Assembly: GCA_018434075.1 (NCBI GenBank)
Contig: JAHDQA010000105.1
Location: forward strand, 1 to 53,244
DNA length: 53,244 bases
Direction: 5' to 3'
Source of the DNA: Tissierellaceae bacterium
GTDB taxonomy: Bacteria > Bacillota > Clostridia > Tissierellales > Tissierellaceae
Position numbers and translations under genes: made by a program. Positions 37,186 to 46,041 of the stretch are shown here, piece by piece. Numbering within the stretch: the stretch's first letter is position 1; the number at the start of each line of letters is the position of its first letter. Under the pieces are notes generated by a model. That model saw only the letters and a list, made by a program, of their open reading frames with translations. It was not told the DNA's origin and did not search any database.

Positions 37186-37924
37186 AAAGTACTACTCCTC
37201 CTGTAACTTCAAGGCAAGCGCCTGTTATAAAAGAGGCTTCATCAGATGCTAAGAAAGCATACGCATTTGCTATCTCTTCTGGTTCACCAAGTCTACCTAG
37301 CGGTGCTTTGCCTTTCATCATTTCTACTACATTTTCAGGCATTTTAGCTACCATTGGTGTTGCAATAAATCCAGGGGCAACAGCATTGGCTCTAACTCCC
37401 TTTTTACCCAATTCTTTTGCCCAAGTTTTGGTCATTCCAATTACTCCCCATTTTGTTGCAGCATAGTTAGTTTGTCCAAAATTTCCGTATAGTCCTACCA
37501 CGCTAGAAGCGCTCAAAATAACTCCACTGCCTTGATTTACCATTACTCTAGCAGCAGCCTGCCCACATAGAAATACTCCTTTTAAGTTTACATCTATGAC
37601 TTTATCCCATTGTTCTTCAGTCATTTTCAAAAGAGTTGAATCCATTGTAATGCCTGCATTATTTACTATACAATCAAGTCTGCCATATTTTTGAACAGTT
37701 TTTTCTACCATCTTGTTAACGCTTGCAGAGTCTGTAACATCAACTACTATGCTCATTACATCTCCACCAATTTCCTTTAAAAACTCTTCAGTCTCTAACA
37801 ATTCCTTTTCATTGATGTCAGCTATTACTACTTTTGCCCCTTCTTCGACAAATTTTTTAGCTGTAGCTTCGCCAATTCCTCTTGCTCCGCCTGTGATTAT
37901 TGCCACCTTGTCTTTTAATCTCAT
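37184..37924 (-). CDS. Short-chain dehydrogenase/reductase (FabG-like)
   Basis: This 246-residue classical SDR has the cofactor motif TGGARGIGEAT, NNAGIT, the catalytic Ser (SASSV) and YAATK (Tyr-x3-Lys), and the C-terminal TGACLEVTGG of FabG-like enzymes. The acidic residue after the second strand (VVIADINEKE) favours NAD(H) over NADP(H). It has its own sigma-54 promoter, so it is likely to oxidise or reduce a keto/hydroxy intermediate of the neighbouring pathway rather than serve fatty-acid synthesis. The ATG at 37924 follows AAGGAGGG; an in-frame upstream extension crosses the promoter and is spurious. Confidence 0.9.
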   Translation of the reverse strand: MRLKDKVAIITGGARGIGEATAKKFVEEGAKVVIADINEKELLETEEFLKEIGGDVMSIVVDVTDSASVNKMVEKTVQKYGRLDCIVNNAGITMDSTLLKMTEEQWDKVIDVNLKGVFLCGQAAARVMVNQGSGVILSASSVVGLYGNFGQTNYAATKWGVIGMTKTWAKELGKKGVRANAVAPGFIATPMVAKMPENVVEMMKGKAPLGRLGEPEEIANAYAFLASDEASFITGACLEVTGGVVL

Positions 37925-37934
37925 GATTACCCTC

Positions 37935-37968
37935 CTTATATAATTACTATCTACAGTAATTATATAAG
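37935..37968. repeat. 14-bp-arm inverted repeat over the -12 box and leader
   Basis: CTTATATAATTACT, a 6-base loop and AGTAATTATATAAG form a perfect dyad. One end touches the -12 element of the dehydrogenase sigma-54 promoter and the other runs into the AAGGAGGG ribosome site. The transcript would begin inside it, so a DNA operator is more likely than an RNA hairpin. Confidence 0.7.
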
Positions 37969-37983
37969 CAAGATTCGTGCCAA
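37967..37983 (-). promoter_or_regulatory. Sigma-54 promoter of the dehydrogenase gene
   Basis: The minus strand reads TTGGCACGAATCTTGCT, an exact match to the -24/-12 consensus. It lies between the zinc-ribbon gene stop and the dehydrogenase start. Confidence 0.92.
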
Positions 37984-37988
37984 TAAAA

Positions 37989-38354
37989 TTATAACTTAGC
38001 ACCACATCGAGGGCAGTATATGAAATCTTCTTCTGCTAAATAGCCACAATTTAAACATATTTTCTCTCTAGTGCCATTACAATGCAAATCTATTTTGTCT
38101 AAGTCTATATGAGATATTTCGTTTCTTTCGATTTTTCTTCCTAGTTCATCTTCAATTTCTGCTATTGCATTGCAACAACTCATTCTTATATAGTATTTTT
38201 TATTCCATTTGAAAACAGGAATGAAAAACAAAAAAAAGTAGCTGTAAGTTGAAAAAACTTCAATATGTCCATATTTATTACAACACTTGCACACGACTAA
38301 TTCATCATAATCCAATTTCTTTTCTTTTTGACTGATTCCTAGAATAAAAAACAT
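37989..38354 (-). CDS. Zinc-ribbon protein of unknown function
   Basis: This small protein of 121 residues has an N-terminal CKCC motif, one hydrophobic segment (STYSYFFLFFIPVF) and a C-terminal zinc ribbon of the C-x2-C...C-x2-C type (ICLNCGYLAEEDFIYCPRCGAKL). The layout matches small zinc-ribbon membrane-associated proteins of unknown role. It is the last gene of a hutD-ywlG-like unit and ends six bases from the dehydrogenase promoter. Confidence 0.7.
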   Translation of the reverse strand: MFFILGISQKEKKLDYDELVVCKCCNKYGHIEVFSTYSYFFLFFIPVFKWNKKYYIRMSCCNAIAEIEDELGRKIERNEISHIDLDKIDLHCNGTREKICLNCGYLAEEDFIYCPRCGAKL

Positions 38355-38369
38355 ATTATCACCATAAAA

Positions 38370-38918
38370 TTATAGTTTTTTGTGTATAGCTCTTTCTCCT
38401 CCAATAAGTTTAGGTCTAGTCCTTATCATGCTCAAATGAGCTTTGCCTATTTCTTTGATCTCGCTCCTTACTACTACGCCAACTGGTTTTAAATGCATGC
38501 CTATAAACACATCTCCAATATCTATTCCTGCGCTTGCTTTTACATTTTCAACGACTACAGGTTTTTCAAATATTTCCATTGCGGCTGTAGCAAATCCTCC
38601 ACCTGCATGCAAAATAGGAATTACATTAACAATCTCCAAATTCATCATCTTTGCGTATTCCTCTTCAACAACTAAAGCTCTATTAATGTGTTCACACCCT
38701 TGTACTATTGGATAAAGATTTTCTTTTTTTACTTCTTCTACAAAAGTACTTATAACCACCCTAGCAATTTCTATGTTCGAATTCGATCCGAGTTTTTCTC
38801 CAATTATTTCGCTGGTGCTTCCACCTATTACAACAGCTTCTTTCTCATTCAATTTAGCAGCATCTAAAAGTTGCCTAGTAACAGTTCTTACATCTTCTTT
38901 AATTTTAATCAAGTCCAT
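38370..38918 (-). CDS. YwlG/UPF0340 family protein
   Basis: This 182-residue protein matches the UPF0340 (YwlG, DUF436) family: VIGGSTSEIIGEKLGS, then PIVQGCEHINRALVVEEEYA, VIPILHAGGGFATAAM and the C-terminal GVVVRSEIKEIGKAHLSMIRTRPKLIGGERA. Its function is not established. The ribosome site is AAGGAGGG. It follows the HutD-like gene by 12 bases. Confidence 0.9.
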   Translation of the reverse strand: MDLIKIKEDVRTVTRQLLDAAKLNEKEAVVIGGSTSEIIGEKLGSNSNIEIARVVISTFVEEVKKENLYPIVQGCEHINRALVVEEEYAKMMNLEIVNVIPILHAGGGFATAAMEIFEKPVVVENVKASAGIDIGDVFIGMHLKPVGVVVRSEIKEIGKAHLSMIRTRPKLIGGERAIHKKL

Positions 38919-38930
38919 TTTAAACCCTCC

Positions 38931-39503
38931 TTATACATCAAAATCCATTCTCAATAAAATATCGCCATTCAAATCAATTTGCAAATTTAAATTTGAATCC
39001 ACTTCTTTTAATACAATCATATCATATTTATTCGAAAACCGTAAAAAGTTATCTTTATATTTTATCGACGCTTTGCCATTTATGCTTAATAAAGCTATGG
39101 ATTTATATTCAGGCTTTATTAGCCCATCAGCTCTTATATAAGCCATATCTCCTTTTATTCCGTTCTTAAGCATCATATTAAAGTCAGTAACTCTCCCTTT
39201 AGCAAATGTTTTTTCTCCCCCATCAAAGACGTCTATGTCTGATAGTTCATGCAATATTTTCTCTCCACTAGATGAATGTGACAAATGTGCGTCATTCTCA
39301 AGCATAGTCAAAAATCTCGTAAATCCCTCTAGGTTTGTATACTCTGATATTTCCTCTGTATCTTGAGTGGCCATGCTAATTCTTACTAAAAAATTTCTTT
39401 TTTTATAATCGGAAGAATATGGATAAATAAAGTATTGATATGTCTTGCCAAAATCCCAGCTAGAAACCTTAGCATCATTTCTATTAATAAAAAACACTTC
39501 CAT
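38931..39503 (-). CDS. HutD-like cupin protein
   Basis: This 190-residue protein resembles HutD/Ves: a bicupin with W/F-rich N-terminus (SSWDFGKTYQYFIYPY), FLVRISMATQD (cf. WRISVA-type motif) and FTRFLTMLEND. HutD is thought to govern histidine-utilisation flux in some bacteria, but no hut gene is here. It is first of a three-gene unit with the YwlG-like and zinc-ribbon genes. The ribosome site is GAGGTGA. Confidence 0.78.
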   Translation of the reverse strand: MEVFFINRNDAKVSSWDFGKTYQYFIYPYSSDYKKRNFLVRISMATQDTEEISEYTNLEGFTRFLTMLENDAHLSHSSSGEKILHELSDIDVFDGGEKTFAKGRVTDFNMMLKNGIKGDMAYIRADGLIKPEYKSIALLSINGKASIKYKDNFLRFSNKYDMIVLKEVDSNLNLQIDLNGDILLRMDFDV

Positions 39504-39547
39504 TAAATCACCTCAACTTATATTATATTATATTTTCTGTAAAATAT

Positions 39548-39580
39548 AAGCCTATTAAGATGATTTATCTTAATAGGCTT
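39548..39580 (-). terminator. Terminator of pcp
   Basis: A 14-bp perfect stem (AAGCCTATTAAGAT and complement) with a 5-base loop lies just after the pcp stop. The tail on the minus strand is only moderately T-rich. Confidence 0.72.
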
Positions 39581-39586
39581 GGCTAT

Positions 39587-40228
39587 TTAGCAAGTTTTGC
39601 CATCGCTAATTTTTATATCGTTTTGTGTTTCGACAGATGTTTTTATTGCAGTTGTCAGGGCTAACACGATATCATTTACATTCATGCTTGGTGTTGACTT
39701 TTTATCTATCACTTGCTCAGGCAAATATGGCACGTGAATAAATCCACCCCTAACATTTTTATACTTTTTGTCAATCAGATAAAGCAAACCATACATGATG
39801 TGATTGCAGACATAAGTTCCAGCAGTATTGGATATGCTAGCCGGTATTTTTTCTGATCTAATATTTGAAACAATTGATTTAATCGGAAGCGAAGAAAAAT
39901 AGGCATTTTCCCCGTCTTCGAATGTTTTTTCATCTATTGGCATATTCCCTTCATTGTCTTTAATTGAAGCATCGCTTATATTTATCGCGACTCTTTCAAT
40001 TGTCATATCAAATCTTCCCCCAGCTTGTCCCACACAAATTACTATATCCGGCTTTTCTTCTTCAATTTTTCTATCTAGTATCTCAATTGACTTTTTAAAA
40101 ACAGTTGGTATCTCAACTTTTACAATTTGTGCCCCCGCAATATAATCCTCTAATCTCTTTACTGCTTCAAAAGCAGGATTGACTTTTTCTCCACCAAATG
40201 GGTCGAACCCAGTAACTAAAACTTTCAT
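39587..40228 (-). CDS. pcp: Pyroglutamyl peptidase I
   Basis: This cysteine peptidase removes N-terminal pyroglutamate (5-oxoproline) from peptides. The 213-residue protein has the family N-terminus [21 protein letters not shown] and the catalytic triad Glu79 ([10 protein letters not shown]), Cys141 ([11 protein letters not shown]) and His165 ([11 protein letters not shown]). It follows the remnant 5-oxoproline transporter genes, which usually accompany it, so its gene context is intact only in part. The ribosome site is AGGAGGC. Confidence 0.95.
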   Translation of the reverse strand: MKVLVTGFDPFGGEKVNPAFEAVKRLEDYIAGAQIVKVEIPTVFKKSIEILDRKIEEEKPDIVICVGQAGGRFDMTIERVAINISDASIKDNEGNMPIDEKTFEDGENAYFSSLPIKSIVSNIRSEKIPASISNTAGTYVCNHIMYGLLYLIDKKYKNVRGGFIHVPYLPEQVIDKKSTPSMNVNDIVLALTTAIKTSVETQNDIKISDGKTC

Positions 40229-40244
40229 ATTTGCCTCCTATCGA

Positions 40245-41017
40245 TTAAAATGCCCACACTAACATCAATATAATGTGAATTGCTAACAATGTGATTGCCA
40301 TTGGCGCTTGTGTTTTTATAACTTTGTATTTGTCTTTCATCTCAAGTACAGCCGCGGGAACAATATTAAAATTAGCAGCCATTGGCGTCAATAGAGTTCC
40401 ACAGTAGCCTGCAGTGAGAGCCAATGCTCCTGCTATAGCTGGATTTGCCCCTTGGCTGAATACAAATGGCAACCCAATTCCCGCTGTTATTACTGCAAAT
40501 GCTGCAAAAGCATTTCCCATGATCATTGTAAACAAAGCCATGCCTACGCAGTATGCAATTACTCCAAATACAATATTACCAGTTGGTATGATATTTGAAA
40601 TTCCACTAGCTATTACCTCTCCTACCCCAGCAGCATTAAACAAAGCACCTAGTGCTGCTAATAACTGAGGTAAGATTGCAAACGGGCCAACTTGTTGAAT
40701 TAAACGGTTGCCTTCTTCAAGAGTTTCGCCAACAGAAGCTTTTGTGAAGATAAGTCCTGCAATAGAGCCAACAACAGCTCCTACTCCCATTCCTACCAAC
40801 CCGCCCAAAGATGTGAATTGCCCTATGCCAAAAGCAAATACAATACAGTCATGTACCTGTTTTTTACAAATGCCTCTCCAAGTATTGTCAATATTTCGTT
40901 GAAGTTTAAGCCTCCAACTATGCCCGTTACTACTCCTGCTGTAAGCACAACTGAAATAGTATCAAGCTTTAATGCAAATCCCACAACAATGATTAAAACT
41001 CCGAACAGTTTAATCAT
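40245..41017 (-). pseudogene. Deletion-fused remnant of the DUF969 and DUF979 transporter genes
   Basis: Two genes are fused and broken. The first 59 or so residues (41017 back to about 40840) are the N-terminus of a DUF969 protein (IKLFGVLIIVVGFALKLDT, GEAFVKNRYMTVL). The remaining part, in another frame (about 40848 down to 40245), is the C-terminal two thirds of a DUF979 protein (GIGQFTSLGGLVGMGVGA, GNAFAAFAVITAGIGLPF, YCGTLLTPMAANFNIVPAAVLEMKD). The missing stretch is the end of DUF969 and the start of DUF979, consistent with one internal deletion with its junction near 40845. These families form the putative 5-oxoproline uptake system beside pcp, so uptake is probably lost. Confidence 0.82.
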
Positions 41018-41072
41018 TCTCCCACCTCCATATATTTTTGTTTAATTATATACTAGAACAAAGTGGGTTTTC

Positions 41073-41088
41073 TGTATCACAGTATACA
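41073..41088. promoter_or_regulatory. Candidate Crp/Fnr-type operator
   Basis: TGTATCACAGTATACA is a 16-bp imperfect dyad with outer arms TGTAT/ATACA, the shape of Crp/Fnr-family sites. It lies between the Crp/Fnr gene and the remnant transporter, upstream of a TATAAT-like box near 41046-41051. Confidence 0.5.
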
Positions 41089-41091
41089 AAA

Positions 41092-41763
41092 TCACTTCCA
41101 TTTGATAAATTTTTCTAAATTTTCAATATCACGGATAATAATTTCTCCATTATTTATTTCTAACATATTCTGTTCTTTAAATTTATTTAATGCTCTAGTA
41201 ACTGTAACTCTAGAGCAACCAATCAACTTTGCTATCTCTTCATGAGTAAATTTTTCATTTATCTTCTTTCCCTTGTCAACGTCTTGTCCTTCCTGATAAT
41301 ATAGTCTTATCAAAGTATCGGCGACTTTGCCTAAAGAATCACTAAAAGCTAAGTTCGCCATCTGAAACATCACTATCCTAAACTTTCTTGTAATGCTGTG
41401 AATTAAATCCCTGTAAATATTGGGATCTTCTAATAAAATCTGTTCTATGACTTCTTCTTCTAAAATCGAAATTGTACTGTCTTCTAATGTTTTCGTAACT
41501 AAAGAGCTTTCACCTCCGCAAAAATAATCCATTTCTTTAAATATTTCACCAGCATGAAGAAGATATAGGATCTTCTCTTCTCCTTCCATACTATAGATAG
41601 ATTGTTTTATATTTCCCGAAATTACAATTACTATGCATTTATTATCTGGTATTTTTATGATTCTGTTTTTTTGATATTTTTTCAAATGCCCTTTTTCAGC
41701 AATCTTTAAAAAGGATTTTCTCATTTTTTCCTGTCTTTGCACATCAAAAAATTCTTCATACAT
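41092..41763 (-). CDS. Crp/Fnr-family transcriptional regulator
   Basis: This regulator of about 223 residues has an N-terminal cNMP-binding-like beta barrel (IIKIPDNKCIVIVISGNIKQ, GEEKILYLLHAGEIFKEMDYF) and a C-terminal HTH (FTHEEIAKLIGCSRVTVTRALNKF). The barrel lacks an obvious Fe-S cysteine set and the cAMP arginine signature, so the effector is unknown. The ATG at 41763 is ten bases after AGGAG; an upstream start is less likely. Its position suggests control of the 5-oxoproline genes. Confidence 0.85.
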   Translation of the reverse strand: MYEEFFDVQRQEKMRKSFLKIAEKGHLKKYQKNRIIKIPDNKCIVIVISGNIKQSIYSMEGEEKILYLLHAGEIFKEMDYFCGGESSLVTKTLEDSTISILEEEVIEQILLEDPNIYRDLIHSITRKFRIVMFQMANLAFSDSLGKVADTLIRLYYQEGQDVDKGKKINEKFTHEEIAKLIGCSRVTVTRALNKFKEQNMLEINNGEIIIRDIENLEKFIKWK

Positions 41764-41914
41764 ATGAAAACATCTCCTATATCTTTTACTACCCAATATA
41801 ATATTACAAAAAAGTGAATATTTCTAATTATTTTAGTGTATTGAATACTTATGAATATAAATAGATTTTAGTTTACTGTCTCCATTCTTAATAAGTTGTT
41901 GCCCATTCTGTGCA

Positions 41915-41950
41915 CACAAAAATAGCAAATACAATTTTTGTATTTGCTAT
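41915..41950 (-). terminator. Terminator of the purine-degradation operon
   Basis: A 13-bp stem (ATAGCAAATACAA and complement) with a three-base loop is followed by TTTTTGTGTG on the minus strand. It lies about 45 bases after the xanthine dehydrogenase stop. The rest of the 41764-41994 gap shows no gene. Confidence 0.8.
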
Positions 41951-41994
41951 ATGTTTGACTTATTTTGCTTTGATATATCCTCTATTTTTACTTT

Positions 41995-44607
41995 TTATTT
42001 TTTCTTTCTGTAATAAGTATTCTCTAATGGATATTTGTATCTAAATATACCATCTTTCTTGTAATAGGCGTTTTGTAAAGCAGGAGCCATAAGTGTTGCA
42101 ACAATTTCTCCTATTCCCTTTGCTCCATAAGCTGGTTTGTCCGATGGGTTTTTCTCTATTAATATTACTTCAATTTCTGGCATCTGATGAGCTTTAAATA
42201 ACCCAAGTGTGCCTAATTTGACTTGTGGCACTCCATCTTTTAATGGAAAATCCTCGGTCAATCCATACCCTAGACCCATGGCAATGCCGCCTTCTACTTG
42301 TCCTTCTGCTCCAGTTTTGTTTATGATTTTTCCTACATCATGAGCTGCAAATACTTTGACAACTTTTCCTTCTTTGTCCAATACACAAATCTGTGTGGCG
42401 TAACCGTAAGCAATATGACTCACAGGATTTTCTTTTTCTGAGCCCATTGGGTCAGTTTTGTAATCGAATTCTCCTTTATACTCCTTTTCGTCTAGGTCAT
42501 TAAGTGTAAGTCCACTGTCTAAGTCCTCTTTTAGTTGGGTGCTCGCAATCCTAGCAGCTTCTCCTGCAAATACAGTCTGTCTTGATGCAGTAGTAGTTCC
42601 TGAATCAGGTGTGTATTCTGTGTCTGGATGCTCCACGATCAATTTGTCTGTTGTTAATCCTGTGGTATATGCAACTATCTCCATTAAAACAGTTTGTATT
42701 CCTTGACCCATATCAGCAGCAGATGACCTAATATACACTTTTTCATCTTTTATTTTTAAATTACACCTACCAGTATCCTTTAATCCCACACCTATTCCTG
42801 AATTTTTCATAGCACAAGAAATGCCTACATAATAATTTGGATCATTCTCATATCTATAGTACTCTTCTTTTAAAGCTTCCAATGTTTCAGCCATGGCAGT
42901 ACCCTCATCTGCAATCTGTCCATTAGGTAGTACTTCTCCCGGTCTTATAGCATTTCTATGCCTTATCTCCCAACCAGACAATCCTGCTTTTTCTGCTAAT
43001 TCATTTATCAAGCACTCTATAACTGCCACTGATTGAGTTACTCCAAATCCTCTAAATGCTCCAGCAGGTGGGTTGTTAGTATAATACGCATTTCCTTCAA
43101 TATCGACATTTTGATAATTATAAGGTCCGCCCATATGTGTACAAGCCCTTTGCAATACTGGCCCACCAAGTGAAGCGTATGCTCCAGTATCTGAAGTTAG
43201 CCTAGCTTTTAAAGCTAACAATTTTCCATTTTCGTCACATGCGATTTTTGCGTATATCTTCATTGCATGTCTTTTGGGGTGATAATTAATGCTTTCTTGT
43301 CTTGTAAAAGAAACTTTGACGGGTCTCTTTGTTAAATATGCACACAATGCTGCTTGATGCTGCACGCTCATGTCTTCTTTACCACCAAATCCACCGCCTA
43401 CATAAGCTGAATGAATTCTTACTTTCTCCTTTGGAATTCCTAAATATTCGCTTATTTCATTATACTCATCATAAATCCCTTGCCCTCCTGTAATTACATA
43501 AACGCCGTCTTCATATGGCATAGCAAGAGCAGTCTCAACCTCCATAAAAGCATGTTCTGTCGGAGGCAACTCAAATGTTCCTTCAGCAAAATACTTAGCT
43601 TTACTGAATTGAGCCTCTACATCTCCTCTTTTAACTTCCTCATGATCAAATAAGTTGTTTTCAGGTACTCTGAATTTCCCAAAATGCATGAATCCTTCCC
43701 CATGTACCTGATGAGCGCCTTCTTTCATTGCCTCTTCAGGGCATGTGATTGGTTTTAGTACTTCGTATTGAACTTCTACTAAATCGCACGCTTTTTGTGC
43801 TATTTCTTTTGTTTCTGCTACAACCATAGCTAAAGTGTCACCTATGCACTTTGTCTGTTCATCTACATCTATCATTCCGGGCCAGTCCTTTGCTAAATGT
43901 CCGATATATCTATTCCCCGGAATATCCTTTGCTGTGTAAACAGCAACTACGCCCTCTAGCTGTTTTGCTTTTGAGGTATCGATTGACAGTATTTTAGCCC
44001 TAGCATATTTAGTAAACACATTTTTGCCATATAACATGCCATCTACATAATAATCATCTACATATTTCCCTGTACCAAGTACTTTATCTTCTACATCTAC
44101 TCTCTTTACTACTTCTCCTAATCTAATTGTATTGTCAAATGCAGGAATTTCTGTATTTTCTCTCAACATCTTTGCTGCTAATAATATTCCTTCTTCGATT
44201 TTTTTGTAACCTGTGCACCTGCAAATATTTGTCTTTATAGCCATCTTTACATCTTCTTTTGTTGGATCAGGGTTTTTATCAATCAGGCACTTACCTGCTA
44301 TAACCATTCCGGGTATGCAAAATCCACATTGAACCGCACCCACTTTCCCAAAAGCATATACAAAGACATCTCTCTCTCTTTGTGTAAAGCCTTCAATTGT
44401 CTGTATTTTTTTGTTCTCCAATCTGGACAATTTTTGTATGCATGCTCTTTGAGCTTTTCCATCAATTATAACCGTGCATGTACCACAAGCGCCTTCCTTG
44501 CATCCATCCTTTACAGATGTGATCTTAAGCACGTCTCTTAAATAATCTATAAGGAGCATATCTTCTTTGACATTGTAAATATTATCATTAATGTTTAGAG
44601 TATACAT
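41995..44607 (-). CDS. Molybdenum hydroxylase, selenium-dependent xanthine dehydrogenase type
   Basis: This 870-residue enzyme hydroxylates purines (probably xanthine/hypoxanthine) and has two parts. The N-terminal part (1-150) binds two 2Fe-2S clusters: C36/C41/C44/C56 (GCKEGACGTC) and C94/C97/C129/C131 (QCGFC...CRC). The long part binds molybdopterin, with GGGFGGKED, AGAFRGFGV and the catalytic-Glu motif GAKGIGEIV near the C-terminus. It lacks the FAD domain of classical XDH, the layout of the Se-dependent family, so a separate electron acceptor is needed. Its neighbours ygeW/ygeY/ygfK/ssnA support the assignment. Exact substrate is inferred. Confidence 0.92.
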   Translation of the reverse strand: MYTLNINDNIYNVKEDMLLIDYLRDVLKITSVKDGCKEGACGTCTVIIDGKAQRACIQKLSRLENKKIQTIEGFTQRERDVFVYAFGKVGAVQCGFCIPGMVIAGKCLIDKNPDPTKEDVKMAIKTNICRCTGYKKIEEGILLAAKMLRENTEIPAFDNTIRLGEVVKRVDVEDKVLGTGKYVDDYYVDGMLYGKNVFTKYARAKILSIDTSKAKQLEGVVAVYTAKDIPGNRYIGHLAKDWPGMIDVDEQTKCIGDTLAMVVAETKEIAQKACDLVEVQYEVLKPITCPEEAMKEGAHQVHGEGFMHFGKFRVPENNLFDHEEVKRGDVEAQFSKAKYFAEGTFELPPTEHAFMEVETALAMPYEDGVYVITGGQGIYDEYNEISEYLGIPKEKVRIHSAYVGGGFGGKEDMSVQHQAALCAYLTKRPVKVSFTRQESINYHPKRHAMKIYAKIACDENGKLLALKARLTSDTGAYASLGGPVLQRACTHMGGPYNYQNVDIEGNAYYTNNPPAGAFRGFGVTQSVAVIECLINELAEKAGLSGWEIRHRNAIRPGEVLPNGQIADEGTAMAETLEALKEEYYRYENDPNYYVGISCAMKNSGIGVGLKDTGRCNLKIKDEKVYIRSSAADMGQGIQTVLMEIVAYTTGLTTDKLIVEHPDTEYTPDSGTTTASRQTVFAGEAARIASTQLKEDLDSGLTLNDLDEKEYKGEFDYKTDPMGSEKENPVSHIAYGYATQICVLDKEGKVVKVFAAHDVGKIINKTGAEGQVEGGIAMGLGYGLTEDFPLKDGVPQVKLGTLGLFKAHQMPEIEVILIEKNPSDKPAYGAKGIGEIVATLMAPALQNAYYKKDGIFRYKYPLENTYYRKKK

Positions 44608-44615
44608 TTTTTACC

Positions 44616-46022
44616 TCATTCCTTTATTTCTTTATCATTTAATAGAAAATTGTCATCTAATTTCAGACTTCTTTGAATGAATTTTCCCGTCTTCAATTCA
44701 TCACATATTTCGCCATTTTCCACAACAATCTCACCTCTTAAAAACACCTTGTCTACTTTAAAATGCGATTCAAATCCCTCATAAACAGTATAATCAGACT
44801 TAGAATGACGGTTTGATTTTTCAATAATATACCTTTGTTTTTTTAATATAGTTATATCTGCATAGTTTCCTATGTTTATGCTCCCTTTATTTTTGATGCC
44901 AAATATTTTAGAAGGATTCAAGCACAATCTTTCAATTAAAGTGTTTAGAGAAATCCCTCTCTTTACTCCTTCTGTCAGAATCACTTCTATCCTTTCTTCA
45001 ACACCACCTACTCCACCAGGAGCTAGTCTAAAATCATCTTTAGCAATCAGCTTTTCATCAAGCATAAAAGGACAATGGTCCGTCGCTATAACATCTATAT
45101 CTTTATTTTTAATCCCGCTCCAAAGTGCTTCAATATCTTCTTTTGTCCTTAAAGGCGGAGCCATTATGTATTTTACGCCTTCATTGTCTTTTCTATCGTA
45201 ATTTTCCATGTCTAAAGTTAAATATTGAGTACAGGTTTCACCGTATATATTCTTAGCTCCATTTCTTCTTGCATTAATTATCTCGCTTAAACCCTCTTTA
45301 GTGGATACATGGACAAAATACAAATTGGGATACCCTGCTATTTCAGAAAGTGAAATCATCCTATTTATAGCTTCGCTTTCTGATACATTAGGTCTTGAAA
45401 GGGCATGGTATATAGGTTTTCTGTATCCATTGTCGCCAAAATACTGTCTTAAATATGTCACTATTCCATGATTTTCGGCATGCACCGCTATAGTCGCTTG
45501 CAATTCTCTAGCCATATTCAAGACTCTCAGTATTTCTTCATCGGACAATCTGTTGTCGTAAGTCATATAGATTTTAAAACTCGTTATGCCTTCTTCCACC
45601 AATTTTTTCATCTCTTCAAAAGTGCTTTCATTCACATGTTGAATGACGCCGTGAAATGAATAATCGCAAAGACTTTTGCCATCTGCTAGTTTGTGATATC
45701 GATCTATCATAAAGTTTAATTCACAATTTTTTGGTCCAAATGCAATATGATCTACAATTGTAGCAGTCCCTCCACACAATGCAGCGATTGAACCGGAATA
45801 AAAATCATCCACAGCTCTAAATTTGCCTAAATCCAAGTCCATATGCGTGTGTACATCTACTCCTGCCGGTATAACTAAGTCTCCTTTTGCGTCAATTACA
45901 TTGCCGTCATTTATATTTTCAATTTTCCCTATCTCTGTAATGAGTCCGTCTTCTATTAAAACAGAACCATAAAATGTTGTGTCAGGGTTTATTATAAGCC
46001 CATTTTTAATTAATGTCTTCAT
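44616..46022 (-). CDS. Dihydropyrimidinase/hydantoinase family amidohydrolase
   Basis: This 468-residue cyclic amidohydrolase opens hydantoin-like or dihydropyrimidine rings. Zn ligands include PAGVDVHTHMDL, the carbamylated-Lys region SFKIYMTYDN, VHAENHG, FVHVSTKEG and the Asp in ATDHCPF. In the E. coli-type purine island the equivalent gene (hyuA) acts on a ring-opened purine intermediate. It is coupled between the permease and the molybdenum hydroxylase gene, with an AGGAGGC ribosome site. Confidence 0.93.
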   Translation of the reverse strand: MKTLIKNGLIINPDTTFYGSVLIEDGLITEIGKIENINDGNVIDAKGDLVIPAGVDVHTHMDLDLGKFRAVDDFYSGSIAALCGGTATIVDHIAFGPKNCELNFMIDRYHKLADGKSLCDYSFHGVIQHVNESTFEEMKKLVEEGITSFKIYMTYDNRLSDEEILRVLNMARELQATIAVHAENHGIVTYLRQYFGDNGYRKPIYHALSRPNVSESEAINRMISLSEIAGYPNLYFVHVSTKEGLSEIINARRNGAKNIYGETCTQYLTLDMENYDRKDNEGVKYIMAPPLRTKEDIEALWSGIKNKDIDVIATDHCPFMLDEKLIAKDDFRLAPGGVGGVEERIEVILTEGVKRGISLNTLIERLCLNPSKIFGIKNKGSINIGNYADITILKKQRYIIEKSNRHSKSDYTVYEGFESHFKVDKVFLRGEIVVENGEICDELKTGKFIQRSLKLDDNFLLNDKEIKE

Positions 46023-46041
46023 AATTTGCCTCCTAAGCTTT

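Noticed and set aside
37925..38005. 27-residue N-terminal extension of the dehydrogenase
   Set aside because: It crosses the sigma-54 promoter and lacks a ribosome site, while the ATG at 37924 follows AAGGAGGG.
40245..40808. Intact 187-residue membrane protein
   Set aside because: It starts at an unsupported TTG, and its sequence is only the C-terminal part of a DUF979 protein with the upstream part deleted.
41764..41994. Small gene in the gap upstream of the Crp/Fnr gene
   Set aside because: No open frame with a ribosome site was found; the gap holds the operon terminator and AT-rich sequence.
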